NCBI GenBank assembly: GCA_017792405.1
Contig: CP051231.1
Location: 3,914,062-3,978,061 of the forward strand
Direction of reading: 5' to 3'
Source of the DNA: Oceanicola sp.
Lineage (GTDB): Bacteria > Pseudomonadota > Alphaproteobacteria > Rhodobacterales > Rhodobacteraceae
DNA length: 64,000 nt
Made by a program: the position numbers and the translations under genes. Of the stretch, positions 1 to 7,890 are shown piece after piece (the stretch's first letter is position 1; each line of letters starts with the position of its first letter). Under the pieces are notes generated by a model, which did no database searches, was not told the DNA's origin, and saw only the letters and a list, made by a program, of their open reading frames with translations.

Positions 1-751
1 CCACTGCGAACTTGTTCCACGGGCAGACGGCGAGGCAATCGTCGCAGCCATAAATCCGGTTGCCCAGCTTGCCGCGCAACGCCTCGTCCACCGGCCCGGC
101 ATGCTCGATGGTCAGGTAAGAGATGCAGCGCCGCGCATCGAGCTGGTAGGGCGCGGGAAAGGCGCTTGTCGGGCAGATGTCGAGACACCGCCTGCACCCG
201 CCGCAATGGTCGGTTTCCGCAGGATCAGGCTCGATCTCCAGCGTTGTAAAGACCGAGCCGATAAAGAACCACGAGCCCATGTCGCGGCTCACAAGATTGG
301 TGTGCTTACCCTGCCAGCCCAGCCCCGCCGCCTGCGCCAGCGGTTTCTCCGCCACCGGCGCGGTATCGACGAAGACCTTGATCTCGCCGCCGAACTCTTC
401 GATCAGCCAGCGCCCCAGCCGCTTCAGCCGCTTCTTGACGATATCGTGGTAGTCGCGCCCCCTTGCATAGGCCGAGATCAGCCCGCGCTCGCGCTCCCCC
501 AGCGCCGCCAGCGGGTCGAACTCCGGCCCGTAGCTCTCGCCCAGCACAAGAATGCTCCGCGCTTCGGGCCAAAGCGCCGTGGGGTCCTCGCGCCACTCAA
601 GGCGCTTTTCCATCCACGTCATCTCGCCATGGCGGCCCTCACGCAAGAAGGCCCTCAGCCACTCCGGCACCCGGTCAAAGGGCGCCGCCCGCGCCACGCG
701 GCAGAGCGAGAACCCCTCTTCCAGCGCCCGTGCAACAATGGCGTCCTTCAC
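1..751 (-). CDS. queG: Epoxyqueuosine reductase QueG (3' part beyond the window)
   Basis: Reverse translation gives about 250 residues beginning VKDAIVARALEEGF and running off the left edge, so the C-terminus is missing (family length is about 350-380). QueG is the cobalamin-dependent iron-sulfur enzyme that reduces epoxyqueuosine to queuosine in the wobble position of tRNAs. Visible hallmarks are DTAPVAEKPLAQAAGLGWQG and two ferredoxin-like cysteine clusters, CGGCRRCLDICP and CDDCLAVCPWNKF, for two 4Fe-4S clusters. The GTG at 751 is chosen because it gives the normal family N-terminus and no in-frame ATG lies just upstream. It follows the GST gene on the same strand after about 100 bases, which hold a 15-base palindrome (795-809). 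Confidence 0.93.
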   Translation of the reverse strand, partial: MKDAIVARALEEGFSLCRVARAAPFDRVPEWLRAFLREGRHGEMTWMEKRLEWREDPTALWPEARSILVLGESYGPEFDPLAALGERERGLISAYARGRDYHDIVKKRLKRLGRWLIEEFGGEIKVFVDTAPVAEKPLAQAAGLGWQGKHTNLVSRDMGSWFFIGSVFTTLEIEPDPAETDHCGGCRRCLDICPTSAFPAPYQLDARRCISYLTIEHAGPVDEALRGKLGNRIYGCDDCLAVCPWNKFAV

Positions 752-850
752 CAGCCCGCACCATGCTCTTGCTGAAAATATCTCCGGGGGGTGTCGCACC
801 AATGGTGCGCCTTCGGCGCAACGGGCTGGCCCCCACTCCAACGCCTGTTC

Positions 851-1519
851 CTAAAAATCCAGATCGGCATAATGTGGCGGCGGCGGGAAGCCCGGCACCT
901 GGTCGGCCAGAAGCCCGCGGAAGGCGGGGCGCGATTTGATCTTGGCGTACCAGTCCTTGACGTTTTCGCTGCGGTTCCAGTCCACGTCGGAGATGTAATC
1001 GAGCGCGCTCAGATGCGCGGCGGCGGCAAAATCGGCGAGGCTCAGGGAGTCGCCCGCCAGCCAGCGGCGTTGGTCGAGCAGCCAGCTCATGTAATCGAGG
1101 TGATACTTGATCGCCTTGGCCCCGGCCTTCACGTTGCGGCTTTCGGGGTAGCCTTGCCCTGTCACCTTCTTGTTCACGCGCTCGTAGAGCAGGTTGGCGG
1201 TGACCTCGTGGTGAAACTTGTCGTCGAACCACGCGCAAATGCGGCGCACCTCGTAGCGGCCTTCGGCGTCCTTGGGCATCAGCGGCGGCTCGGGGTGGCG
1301 CTCTTCGAGGTACTCGCAGATCGGTTGGCTCTCGGCCATCATCTGCCCGTCCAGCCGCAGCACGGGCACCTTGCCCGCCGGGTTGCGGCGGAGAAAGTCG
1401 GGCTCCGCCTCCCAGTAGCGCTCTTCGACCAGCTCCACCTCCAGCCGCTTTTCCGCCATCACAAGGCGCACCTTGCGGCAGAAGGGTGAGAGTGGAACGT
1501 GGTAAAGGCGGCTGCTCAT
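851..1519 (-). CDS. Glutathione S-transferase family protein
   Basis: The 222-residue protein has a thioredoxin-like N-terminal GST domain (LYHVPLSPFCRKVRLVMAEK, then NPAGKVPVLRLDG with the cis-Pro, then AESQPICEYLEE with the glutathione-binding E-S pair) and an all-alpha C-terminal domain from about residue 90. Cytosolic GSTs of this type conjugate or reduce substrates with glutathione; the substrate cannot be read from sequence. The ATG at 1519 is preceded by a GGGGGAG purine run. It lies directly upstream of queG on the same strand and may be cotranscribed. Assignment to the superfamily is secure, the specific role unknown. Confidence 0.88.
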   Translation of the reverse strand: MSSRLYHVPLSPFCRKVRLVMAEKRLEVELVEERYWEAEPDFLRRNPAGKVPVLRLDGQMMAESQPICEYLEERHPEPPLMPKDAEGRYEVRRICAWFDDKFHHEVTANLLYERVNKKVTGQGYPESRNVKAGAKAIKYHLDYMSWLLDQRRWLAGDSLSLADFAAAAHLSALDYISDVDWNRSENVKDWYAKIKSRPAFRGLLADQVPGFPPPPHYADLDF

Positions 1520-1591
1520 GGGCTCCCCCGGGAACTTGGTGAATTGCCCCGTGATAACGCGGCCAAGGCCCCGCCTTCAATCAAAGAACCT

Positions 1592-2332
1592 TCAATCCTC
1601 GAAACAGGCGGCCCGCCCGTCGGCGGCGATGGTGGCAGCGCCATCGACGATCCGCGCCGCGCGTTTGCGCTGGCTGGTCGAGGGGCGCGAGGCCGAGCGG
1701 CCCTTGGGATTGGGCAGCACGCTGGCGAGCAGGGCGCCCTGCATCGGCGAGAGCTTGCCGGGGGGCACCCCGAAGTAGTGATGCGAGGCCGCGTCGATGC
1801 CAAAGACCCCTTCATCGAACTCGGCCACGTTGATGTAAATCTCGAGTATCCGCCGCTTGCTCCAGACGGCCTCGGCCGCCGGGGTGATCAGCGCCTCCAG
1901 TGCCTTGCGCAGCCAGCTGCGGCCCTGCCAGAGGAACACGTTCTTCACCGTCTGCTGGCTGATGGTCGAGGCGCCGCGCGTGCCGCCGTCTTCCAGTGCA
2001 TCGCGGATCGCATCTACGTCGAAGCCCCAGTGCAGGCAGTAGTTGGCATCCTCGGCAGCGACCACGGCGCGCACGGCGGCGGGGGCGACCTCTTCGATGC
2101 CGATCCATTGCCGGTCCACATCGCCGAGGCGGCGCTTTTCCGACCAGATGGTGTGGGTTGTGGGCGGGTCGACGAAGGCGAAGAGGAGGATGGCGACAAA
2201 CACCAGCAGCACCGGCACCGCCAGCACCAGCGCCAGACGGCGCAGAAACCAACGCCAGGCCCGGCGCACCGCCGGCGGCTTGGGGCGGCTCCGTTTGGCC
2301 GGGGCCTTCGCTGTCTTGCTCGCTTTCGCCAT
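1592..2332 (-). CDS. mtgA: Monofunctional biosynthetic peptidoglycan transglycosylase
   Basis: This 246-residue protein is a GT51 glycosyltransferase that polymerises lipid II into glycan strands at the inner membrane. It has a basic cytoplasmic N-terminus (MAKASKTAKAPAKRS), one membrane anchor (about residues 33-54), then the GT51 motifs: the catalytic-Glu motif EDANYCLHWGFD, GASTISQQTVKNVFL, and KRRILEIYINVAEF. No transpeptidase domain follows, which separates it from class A PBPs. An upstream in-frame start exists, but the ATG at 2332 gives a normal membrane-anchor topology. The 126 bases to gltB hold one GC-rich hairpin without a T tract and no other recognisable element. Confidence 0.93.
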   Translation of the reverse strand: MAKASKTAKAPAKRSRPKPPAVRRAWRWFLRRLALVLAVPVLLVFVAILLFAFVDPPTTHTIWSEKRRLGDVDRQWIGIEEVAPAAVRAVVAAEDANYCLHWGFDVDAIRDALEDGGTRGASTISQQTVKNVFLWQGRSWLRKALEALITPAAEAVWSKRRILEIYINVAEFDEGVFGIDAASHHYFGVPPGKLSPMQGALLASVLPNPKGRSASRPSTSQRKRAARIVDGAATIAADGRAACFED

Positions 2333-2458
2333 CCTGATTGCTATACGCCGCCGCTGCGGGTTGGAAAACCCGTCAGGCACCCTGCGGCGCGCGGGCGGGG
2401 GCAGCCCGGAGGCCGCCCCGCGCGCGGGATGGGGGCGACCAACCCCGCGTGAAAGGCT

Positions 2459-5400
2459 CTATTCCGCCGGAACAGCGCCTTTTTCGAGCGTCAGCGGGTG
2501 GCTCAGCTTGTCGAGCATCTCCTTGGGGCAGACCTGAATGAAGTTCGGCAGCTCGCTCTCCCAATGTTGCAGGATCGCCTCGGCCTTGCGGCTCTTGGTT
2601 TCCTTGAGATGGTTGGAGACCATCTCGTGCAACTGCTCGATCCAGTGGTCGACCGTGACTGGGTTGGTCACCAGCGTTTCCATGTTCATCATGTCGGCCG
2701 CTTTGCCGTCCGGATCGTAGAGATAGGCCATACCGCCGGTCATGCCCGCGCCGAAGTTGGCGCCGATGGTGCCGAGGATCACCGCGAGGCCACCGGTCAT
2801 GTATTCACAGCCGTTGGAGCCACAGCCCTCGATCACGGTTTTGGCGCCGGAGTTCCGCACCGCAAAGCGCTCGCCCGCCCGGCCCGCGGCATAGAGGTAG
2901 CCGTCGGTTGCGCCGTAGAGCACGGTGTTGCCGATGATGGTGTTGGAGCTTGCCTCCAGCGGGCTCGACATGGTTGGCCGCACCACAATCGTGCCGCCGC
3001 TCAGGCCCTTGCCGACGTAGTCGTTGGCATCGCCCGCGACCTCCAGCTTCAGCCCAGGCGCCGCGAAGGCCCCGAGCGATTGCCCGGCGGAGCCCGAGAG
3101 CTTGACCGTCAGGTGATCAGGCAGGAAGGCGTTGCGCATGCCGAAGTTCTGCACGATGTGGCTGGACGTGCGGGTGCCAACCGTTCGATGCGTGTTTTGT
3201 ACCGCGTACTGCAGCTGCATCTTCTCGCCGTCCCGCAGGAACCGCTTGGCATCCTGCACGATCTGGGCGTCCAGCGTGTCGGGCACCGCATTGCGCGACC
3301 GCTCGACCGTGTAATCCACCTTGTCGGCGCCATCGACGCAGATCAGCAGCGGGTTCAGGTCGAGGTCGTCGAGGTGGGCAGAGCCACGGCTGACCTGACC
3401 CAGCAGGTCGGCGCGGCCGATCACCTCGGCGAGGCTGCGGGCCCCGATGGAGGCGAGGATCTCCCGCACTTCCTGCGCGTAGAAGGTGATGAGGTGCACC
3501 ACCTTGTCGGCGTTGCCGGTGAACTTGGCCCGCAAGTCATCGCGCTGGGTACACACGCCAACCGGGCAGGTGTTGCTCTGGCATTGCCGCACCATGATGC
3601 AGCCCATCGCGATCAGCGCGGCGGTGCCGATGCCGTATTCTTCGGCGCCCATCATCGCGGCCATGACGATATCGCGGCCCGTGCGCAGCCCGCCGTCCGT
3701 CCGCAGGGTGATGCGGGAGCGGAGGTTGTTGAGCGAGAGCACCTGATGCGCCTCGGTGAGCCCCATCTCCCACGGCAGGCCGGCGTATTTGATCGAGGTC
3801 GCCGGAGAGGCCCCGGTGCCGCCGTTGTGGCCGGAAATCAGGATGTTGTCGGCCTTGGCCTTCGCCACGCCCGCCGCAATCGTGCCGACGCCGGAGGAGG
3901 CAACGAGCTTCACCGTCACCTTCACCGTCGGGTTGATCTGCTTGAGGTCGTAGATCAGCTGCGCGAGGTCCTCGATCGAATAGATATCGTGGTGCGGCGG
4001 CGGGCTGATGAGGGTCACGCCCTTGGTGGAGTGCCGCAGCCGGGCGATCAGGTCGGTGACCTTCATGCCGGGCAGCTGGCCGCCCTCGCCGGGCTTGGCA
4101 CCCTGCGCGACCTTGATCTCAAGCTCTTCGCAGTGGTTCAGGTACTCGGCGGTCACGCCAAAGCGCCCGGAGGCCACCTGCTTGATCTTGGCAGAGGGGT
4201 TGTCACCGTTCGGCTCGGGCACGAAGTGCGCCGGATCCTCGCCGCCCTCGCCGGAGTCCGACTTGGCGCCGATCCGGTTCATCGCGACGTTGAGGGTTTT
4301 GTGCGCTTCGGGCGACAGCGCGCCCAGCGACATGCCCGGCGTCACGAACCGCTTGCGGATCGCGGTGACGCTCTCGACCTCCTCCACGGGGATCGGGTTG
4401 CCCAGCGGCTTGATCGCCAGCAGGTCACGCAGGTGGATCGGCGGGTTGGCCTGCATCTTGGCGCTGTACTGCTTCCAGAGCTCAAACGAGCCGCGGTCAC
4501 AGGCGCTTTGCAGCAGGTGCATCGACGAGGCCTCCCACGCGTGGGTCTCGCCCGAGCGCCGCGCCTTGTAGAAGCCACCCACCGGCAGCACCGGGGTCGC
4601 GCCCTTGAGCCAGCCGTGGGCGTGGATCTCTTCGGCCTTCTTCTGGATACCGGGCACGCCGATGCCGCTGATGCGGCTGGTCATGCCGGGGAAATACTCG
4701 GCCACCATCGCGCGGGAGAGGCCCACGGCCTCGAAGTTCAGCCCGCCGCGATAGGAGGAGACCACCGAGATGCCCATCTTCGACATGATCTTCAGCAGGC
4801 CCTGGTCGATGGCCTCCCGGTAGCTCTTGACCGCTTCGGTCAGGGTCATGTCGAGCAAGCCGCGCTCGATCCGGTCGGCGAGGCTGTCTTCGGCCAGATA
4901 GGCGTTCACGATGGTCGCGCCGCAGCCAATGAGCACCGCGAAGTAATGCGGATCAAGGCACTCAGCCGAGCGCACGCCGAGCGAGCAGAAGGTCCGCAGG
5001 CCCTTGCTCGTCAGCCCGCTGTGCACGGCGCTGGTGGCGAGGATCATCGGCATGGCGATCTTGTCTTCGCTCGAATGCTGATCGGTCAGCACGATGTGGC
5101 CCGAGCCTGAACGCACGGCATCCTGCGCCTCGGCGCGGATGCGCTCCAGCCCCTCTTGCAGGGCATGCGCCCCGCCGTCGCGCGGGAAGGTACAATCGAT
5201 CTCGCACATCTCGGCGTTGAAGTGCTTCACCAGCTCTTCGAACTGCGTGTTGCCGACAAAGGGGCTCTCCAGCACGATGATCTCGGTCTGGCTGCTGTCT
5301 TCATCCAGCACGTTCTTCAGGTTGCCGAAACGCGTTTTCAGGCTCATCACCCGGTATTCGCGCAAGCTGTCGATCGGCGGGTTGGTGACCTGGCTGAAGT

Positions 5401-7000
5401 TCTGGCGGAAGAAGTGGCTCAGCGGCCGATACTTCTTGGAGAGCACGGCAGAGGGCGTGTCATCGCCCATGCTTGCGACCATCTCCTTGCCGTCCTCGGC
5501 CATGGGCGCGAGGATTTGCTCAAGGTCTTCAATCGAGTAGCCCGCCGCGATTTGCCGCTTGCGCAGTTGGTCGCCGGAGAACAGGGGCTTCTCCTCGATG
5601 CCGACCATCGCCTCGTCGAGATCGTTGATCTTGCCGACCCACTCACCGAAGGGCAGGGCGCGGGAGAGCTTGTCCTTGATCTCCACGTCGTGGAACAGCA
5701 GGCCCTTCTTGGTGTCCACGGCAATCATCTGCCCCGGGCCAAGCGCGCCTTTCTCACGCACCACCGACTCGTCGATGGTGACCATCCCAGCCTCGGAACC
5801 GGCGATCAGCAGCCCGTCGCCGGTGACGACGTAGCGCATCGGGCGCAGCCCGTTCCGGTCGAGACCGGCGCAGACCCAGCGGCCATCGGTCATGGCGAGG
5901 GCGGCGGGGCCGTCCCACGGCTCCATCACCGAGTTGCAGTAGCTGTACATGTCGCGCCACGCCTCGGGCAGCTCGACCGCCTGCTTGCTCCAGCTTTCGG
6001 GCACCAGCATGGTCTTGGCCATCGGCGCGGAGCGCCCGGCGCGCACCAGCACCTCGAAGACCGAGTCCAGCGCGGCGGAGTCGGAGGCGCCTTGCGGGAT
6101 GATCGGCTTGATGTCTTCGGCCAGCTCGCCAAAGGTCGACGAGGCCATGCGGATCTCATGGCTCTTCATCCAGTTCATGTTGCCCTTGATGGTGTTGATC
6201 TCACCATTGTGGGCCAGCATGCGGAACGGCTGGGCCAGCCACCACTGCGGGAAGGTGTTGGTGGAGTAGCGCTGGTGGTAGATCGCAAAGGTGCTCTCGA
6301 AGCGCTCGTCCATCAGGTCGGGGTAGAATTCGGCCACCTGCTCGGCCAGCATCATGCCCTTGTAGATGATGCTCCGGCAGGAGAGCGAGCACACGTAGAA
6401 GGCAGGCAGATGCGCCGCAGCGGCGGCCTTCTCGATCCGCCGGCGGATGACGTAGAGCTCGCGCTCGAAGGTCTCTTCATCCACACCCTTGATGTTCGAG
6501 ATCAGGATCTGCTCGATCTCGGGGCGGGTGGCGTTGGCCTTCTCGCCAAGGCACGAAATATCCACCGGCACGTGGCGCCAGCCGTAGATGTAATAGCCCA
6601 TGCGGAGCACCTCGGCCTCCACGATGGTTCGCGCCCGCTCCTGCGCGCCGAAATCGGTGCGCGGCAGAAAGATCTGGCCAACGGCGATGAGCTTGTTCTT
6701 GTCCGGCACATGGCCGGTGCGCTCGATCTGGTCGTAGAAGAAGTTGACCGGGATCTCCACGTGGATGCCCGCGCCGTCACCGGTTTTGCCATCGGCATCC
6801 ACCGCGCCCCGGTGCCAGATCGCCTTCAGCGCCTCGATGCCGTTCTCCACCACCTTGCGGCTGGGGGAGCCGTCGATCGACACAACCAGACCCACGCCGC
6901 AGGAGCTTTTCTCCTCGGTCTCGTGGTACATGCCGTTTTCGCTGAGCCACTTGCGGTGCTGCTCATGTTCGGCAGCCCAGGCCTCATCGTATTTGGTCAT
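2459..7000 (-). CDS. gltB: Glutamate synthase (NADPH) large subunit
   Basis: The 1513-residue alpha subunit of glutamate synthase moves the amide nitrogen of glutamine to 2-oxoglutarate, giving two glutamates. A propeptide of about 33 residues precedes Cys34 (KSSCGVGLVVS), the class II amidotransferase nucleophile freed by processing. The central and FMN synthase domains follow, with the 3Fe-4S motif CIMVRQCQSNTCPVGVC near residues 1130-1147, and the C-terminal GXGXG beta-helix (GNTVLYGATDGYLYAAGRAG). The ATG at 7000 is preferred over one 15 bases upstream because an AAGGAG box lies six bases before it. It is the last gene of gltD - unknown - gltB, 11 bases after the unknown gene's stop. Confidence 0.97.
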   Translation of the reverse strand: MTKYDEAWAAEHEQHRKWLSENGMYHETEEKSSCGVGLVVSIDGSPSRKVVENGIEALKAIWHRGAVDADGKTGDGAGIHVEIPVNFFYDQIERTGHVPDKNKLIAVGQIFLPRTDFGAQERARTIVEAEVLRMGYYIYGWRHVPVDISCLGEKANATRPEIEQILISNIKGVDEETFERELYVIRRRIEKAAAAAHLPAFYVCSLSCRSIIYKGMMLAEQVAEFYPDLMDERFESTFAIYHQRYSTNTFPQWWLAQPFRMLAHNGEINTIKGNMNWMKSHEIRMASSTFGELAEDIKPIIPQGASDSAALDSVFEVLVRAGRSAPMAKTMLVPESWSKQAVELPEAWRDMYSYCNSVMEPWDGPAALAMTDGRWVCAGLDRNGLRPMRYVVTGDGLLIAGSEAGMVTIDESVVREKGALGPGQMIAVDTKKGLLFHDVEIKDKLSRALPFGEWVGKINDLDEAMVGIEEKPLFSGDQLRKRQIAAGYSIEDLEQILAPMAEDGKEMVASMGDDTPSAVLSKKYRPLSHFFRQNFSQVTNPPIDSLREYRVMSLKTRFGNLKNVLDEDSSQTEIIVLESPFVGNTQFEELVKHFNAEMCEIDCTFPRDGGAHALQEGLERIRAEAQDAVRSGSGHIVLTDQHSSEDKIAMPMILATSAVHSGLTSKGLRTFCSLGVRSAECLDPHYFAVLIGCGATIVNAYLAEDSLADRIERGLLDMTLTEAVKSYREAIDQGLLKIMSKMGISVVSSYRGGLNFEAVGLSRAMVAEYFPGMTSRISGIGVPGIQKKAEEIHAHGWLKGATPVLPVGGFYKARRSGETHAWEASSMHLLQSACDRGSFELWKQYSAKMQANPPIHLRDLLAIKPLGNPIPVEEVESVTAIRKRFVTPGMSLGALSPEAHKTLNVAMNRIGAKSDSGEGGEDPAHFVPEPNGDNPSAKIKQVASGRFGVTAEYLNHCEELEIKVAQGAKPGEGGQLPGMKVTDLIARLRHSTKGVTLISPPPHHDIYSIEDLAQLIYDLKQINPTVKVTVKLVASSGVGTIAAGVAKAKADNILISGHNGGTGASPATSIKYAGLPWEMGLTEAHQVLSLNNLRSRITLRTDGGLRTGRDIVMAAMMGAEEYGIGTAALIAMGCIMVRQCQSNTCPVGVCTQRDDLRAKFTGNADKVVHLITFYAQEVREILASIGARSLAEVIGRADLLGQVSRGSAHLDDLDLNPLLICVDGADKVDYTVERSRNAVPDTLDAQIVQDAKRFLRDGEKMQLQYAVQNTHRTVGTRTSSHIVQNFGMRNAFLPDHLTVKLSGSAGQSLGAFAAPGLKLEVAGDANDYVGKGLSGGTIVVRPTMSSPLEASSNTIIGNTVLYGATDGYLYAAGRAGERFAVRNSGAKTVIEGCGSNGCEYMTGGLAVILGTIGANFGAGMTGGMAYLYDPDGKAADMMNMETLVTNPVTVDHWIEQLHEMVSNHLKETKSRKAEAILQHWESELPNFIQVCPKEMLDKLSHPLTLEKGAVPAE

Positions 7001-7011
7001 GGGTGTCTCCT

Positions 7012-7722
7012 TCACTGGCTGACTGGCGGCACGAAGCTCGCCTGTAGCGCGTTACATCCGTAGCGGGGCCTGAAATCGCTGAACCCCTTTTCGCCGGGGA
7101 AGATGAACTCCCGCGGCGTGTTATCTTCCTGCCACTGCTCCTCACCGTCGAAGTAGCTCTCCTGCCCGAGCATGAAGAGCCGCTCGTCGGCAAAGACGTA
7201 TTGCTTGCCGGTGGCCGCGAAAACGAGATCGCCGTTCTCGTCGCGGGTCTCCGAGTTGACCGTGACGGTGAGCAGGGTCACGCCGTCGATCACCTCGGTG
7301 TTGCCGGTGGTTTCATCGCGGCCCTTGGTGTTGAGCTTCACCGCCTCTTCGCCGGTCTGCTCGATGGTGGTGAAATCGTAGGTATCCACCCCCTGCTCCA
7401 GCAGCTCGCTCATGCTGATCGGGTCCGGGCCCGGCTCGAACAGCCGCTCGGTGGTGCCGCTGTTGAAGTAGAAGGCATCGACCCACTGAAATTCGCGGTC
7501 ATACACATGCATGCTCGTCGGCCCGTCGAGGTCATGGCTGACCTCCCATGTGGTGCCCTCTGGCGCATCATCGCAGCGCCAGTAGTGCGAGACCGTGCAA
7601 GCCCGGGTGTGGACGGTCAGAAAGCCCGAGCAACCCGCGGGCGGGCTGGTGGATTGCGCGGCGGCCCCGCCTGCGGTGAGCAGGGCGAGGGCAGCGGGCA
7701 GGAGGGGCGTGATCGTTTTCAC
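7012..7722 (-). CDS. Unknown secreted protein between gltD and gltB
   Basis: A 236-residue protein with a GTG start and an AAGAG box. It opens with a signal peptide (MKTITPLLPAALALLTAGGAAA, likely cleavage before QS) and continues as an acidic, beta-rich periplasmic domain. Cysteines at CSGFLTVHTRACTVSHYWRC and a late CNA motif suggest disulfides, so it should act outside the cytoplasm even though it lies inside a glutamate-synthase operon. I do not recognise a characterised family. Two GTCAG-type dyads and a heptamer array lie between it and the end of gltD. Its stop is 11 bases before the gltB start, which supports cotranscription with gltB. Confidence 0.8.
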   Translation of the reverse strand: MKTITPLLPAALALLTAGGAAAQSTSPPAGCSGFLTVHTRACTVSHYWRCDDAPEGTTWEVSHDLDGPTSMHVYDREFQWVDAFYFNSGTTERLFEPGPDPISMSELLEQGVDTYDFTTIEQTGEEAVKLNTKGRDETTGNTEVIDGVTLLTVTVNSETRDENGDLVFAATGKQYVFADERLFMLGQESYFDGEEQWQEDNTPREFIFPGEKGFSDFRPRYGCNALQASFVPPVSQ

Positions 7723-7749
7723 CGTCTCTTAACTCTTTCGCGTCTCAGC

Positions 7750-7764
7750 GTCAGCGATGCTGAC
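7750..7764. promoter_or_regulatory. Palindromic site GTCAGC-GAT-GCTGAC
   Basis: A perfect 6+3+6 palindrome, 28 bases upstream of the secreted-protein start. A related site follows 48 bases away, and both continue into CTTT. It looks like an operator for a dimeric regulator, but the regulator is unknown. Confidence 0.4.
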
Positions 7765-7797
7765 CTTTCTGGTCGGGCCGGGCCGCAAAGCCGTTGC

Positions 7798-7812
7798 GTC
7801 ACTGATGCTGAC
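7798..7812. promoter_or_regulatory. Second GTCA-type dyad (GTCACTGATGCTGAC)
   Basis: An imperfect copy of the 7750-7764 palindrome, 48 bases away and followed by the same CTTT. A third related copy lies upstream of gltD at 9381-9395. Confidence 0.35.
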
Positions 7813-7827
7813 CTTTAACACCCTGCG

Positions 7828-7867
7828 TATGCATGGGATGTGCATCGGTTGTGCATCAGTTCTGCAT
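7828..7867 (+). repeat. Four heptamers TATGCAT/TGTGCAT/TGTGCAT/TCTGCAT at 11-bp period
   Basis: Heptamers start at 7828, 7839, 7850 and 7861, exactly 11 bp apart, so they would lie on one face of the helix. The same array, preceded by the same GCGTATGCAT, recurs inverted at 29929-29968. This copy is in the spacer just downstream of the gltD stop, within a same-strand gene row. Its function is unknown. Confidence 0.7.
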
Positions 7868-7890
7868 GCGACCTTTCGCCGTTTCAGCCC

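Noticed and set aside
795..809. The palindrome CGCACCA-A-TGGTGCG upstream of queG as a terminator of the GST gene.
   Set aside because: There is no T tract on the minus strand, and no second copy was found to support an operator.
2498..5110. An 870-residue plus-strand reading antisense to gltB, with similar long plus-strand readings across nusA/infB and secA.
   Set aside because: High GC gives long antisense frames. They lack domains and are mirror readings of well-supported genes.
7831..7880. A small peptide encoded by the heptamer arrays (reads MHGMCIGCASV in copy 1, MHGMCISCASM in copy 2).
   Set aside because: The similarity arises from the 11-bp DNA repeat, because the two readings start at different heptamers in different frames. 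No ribosome site or conserved end supports a peptide.
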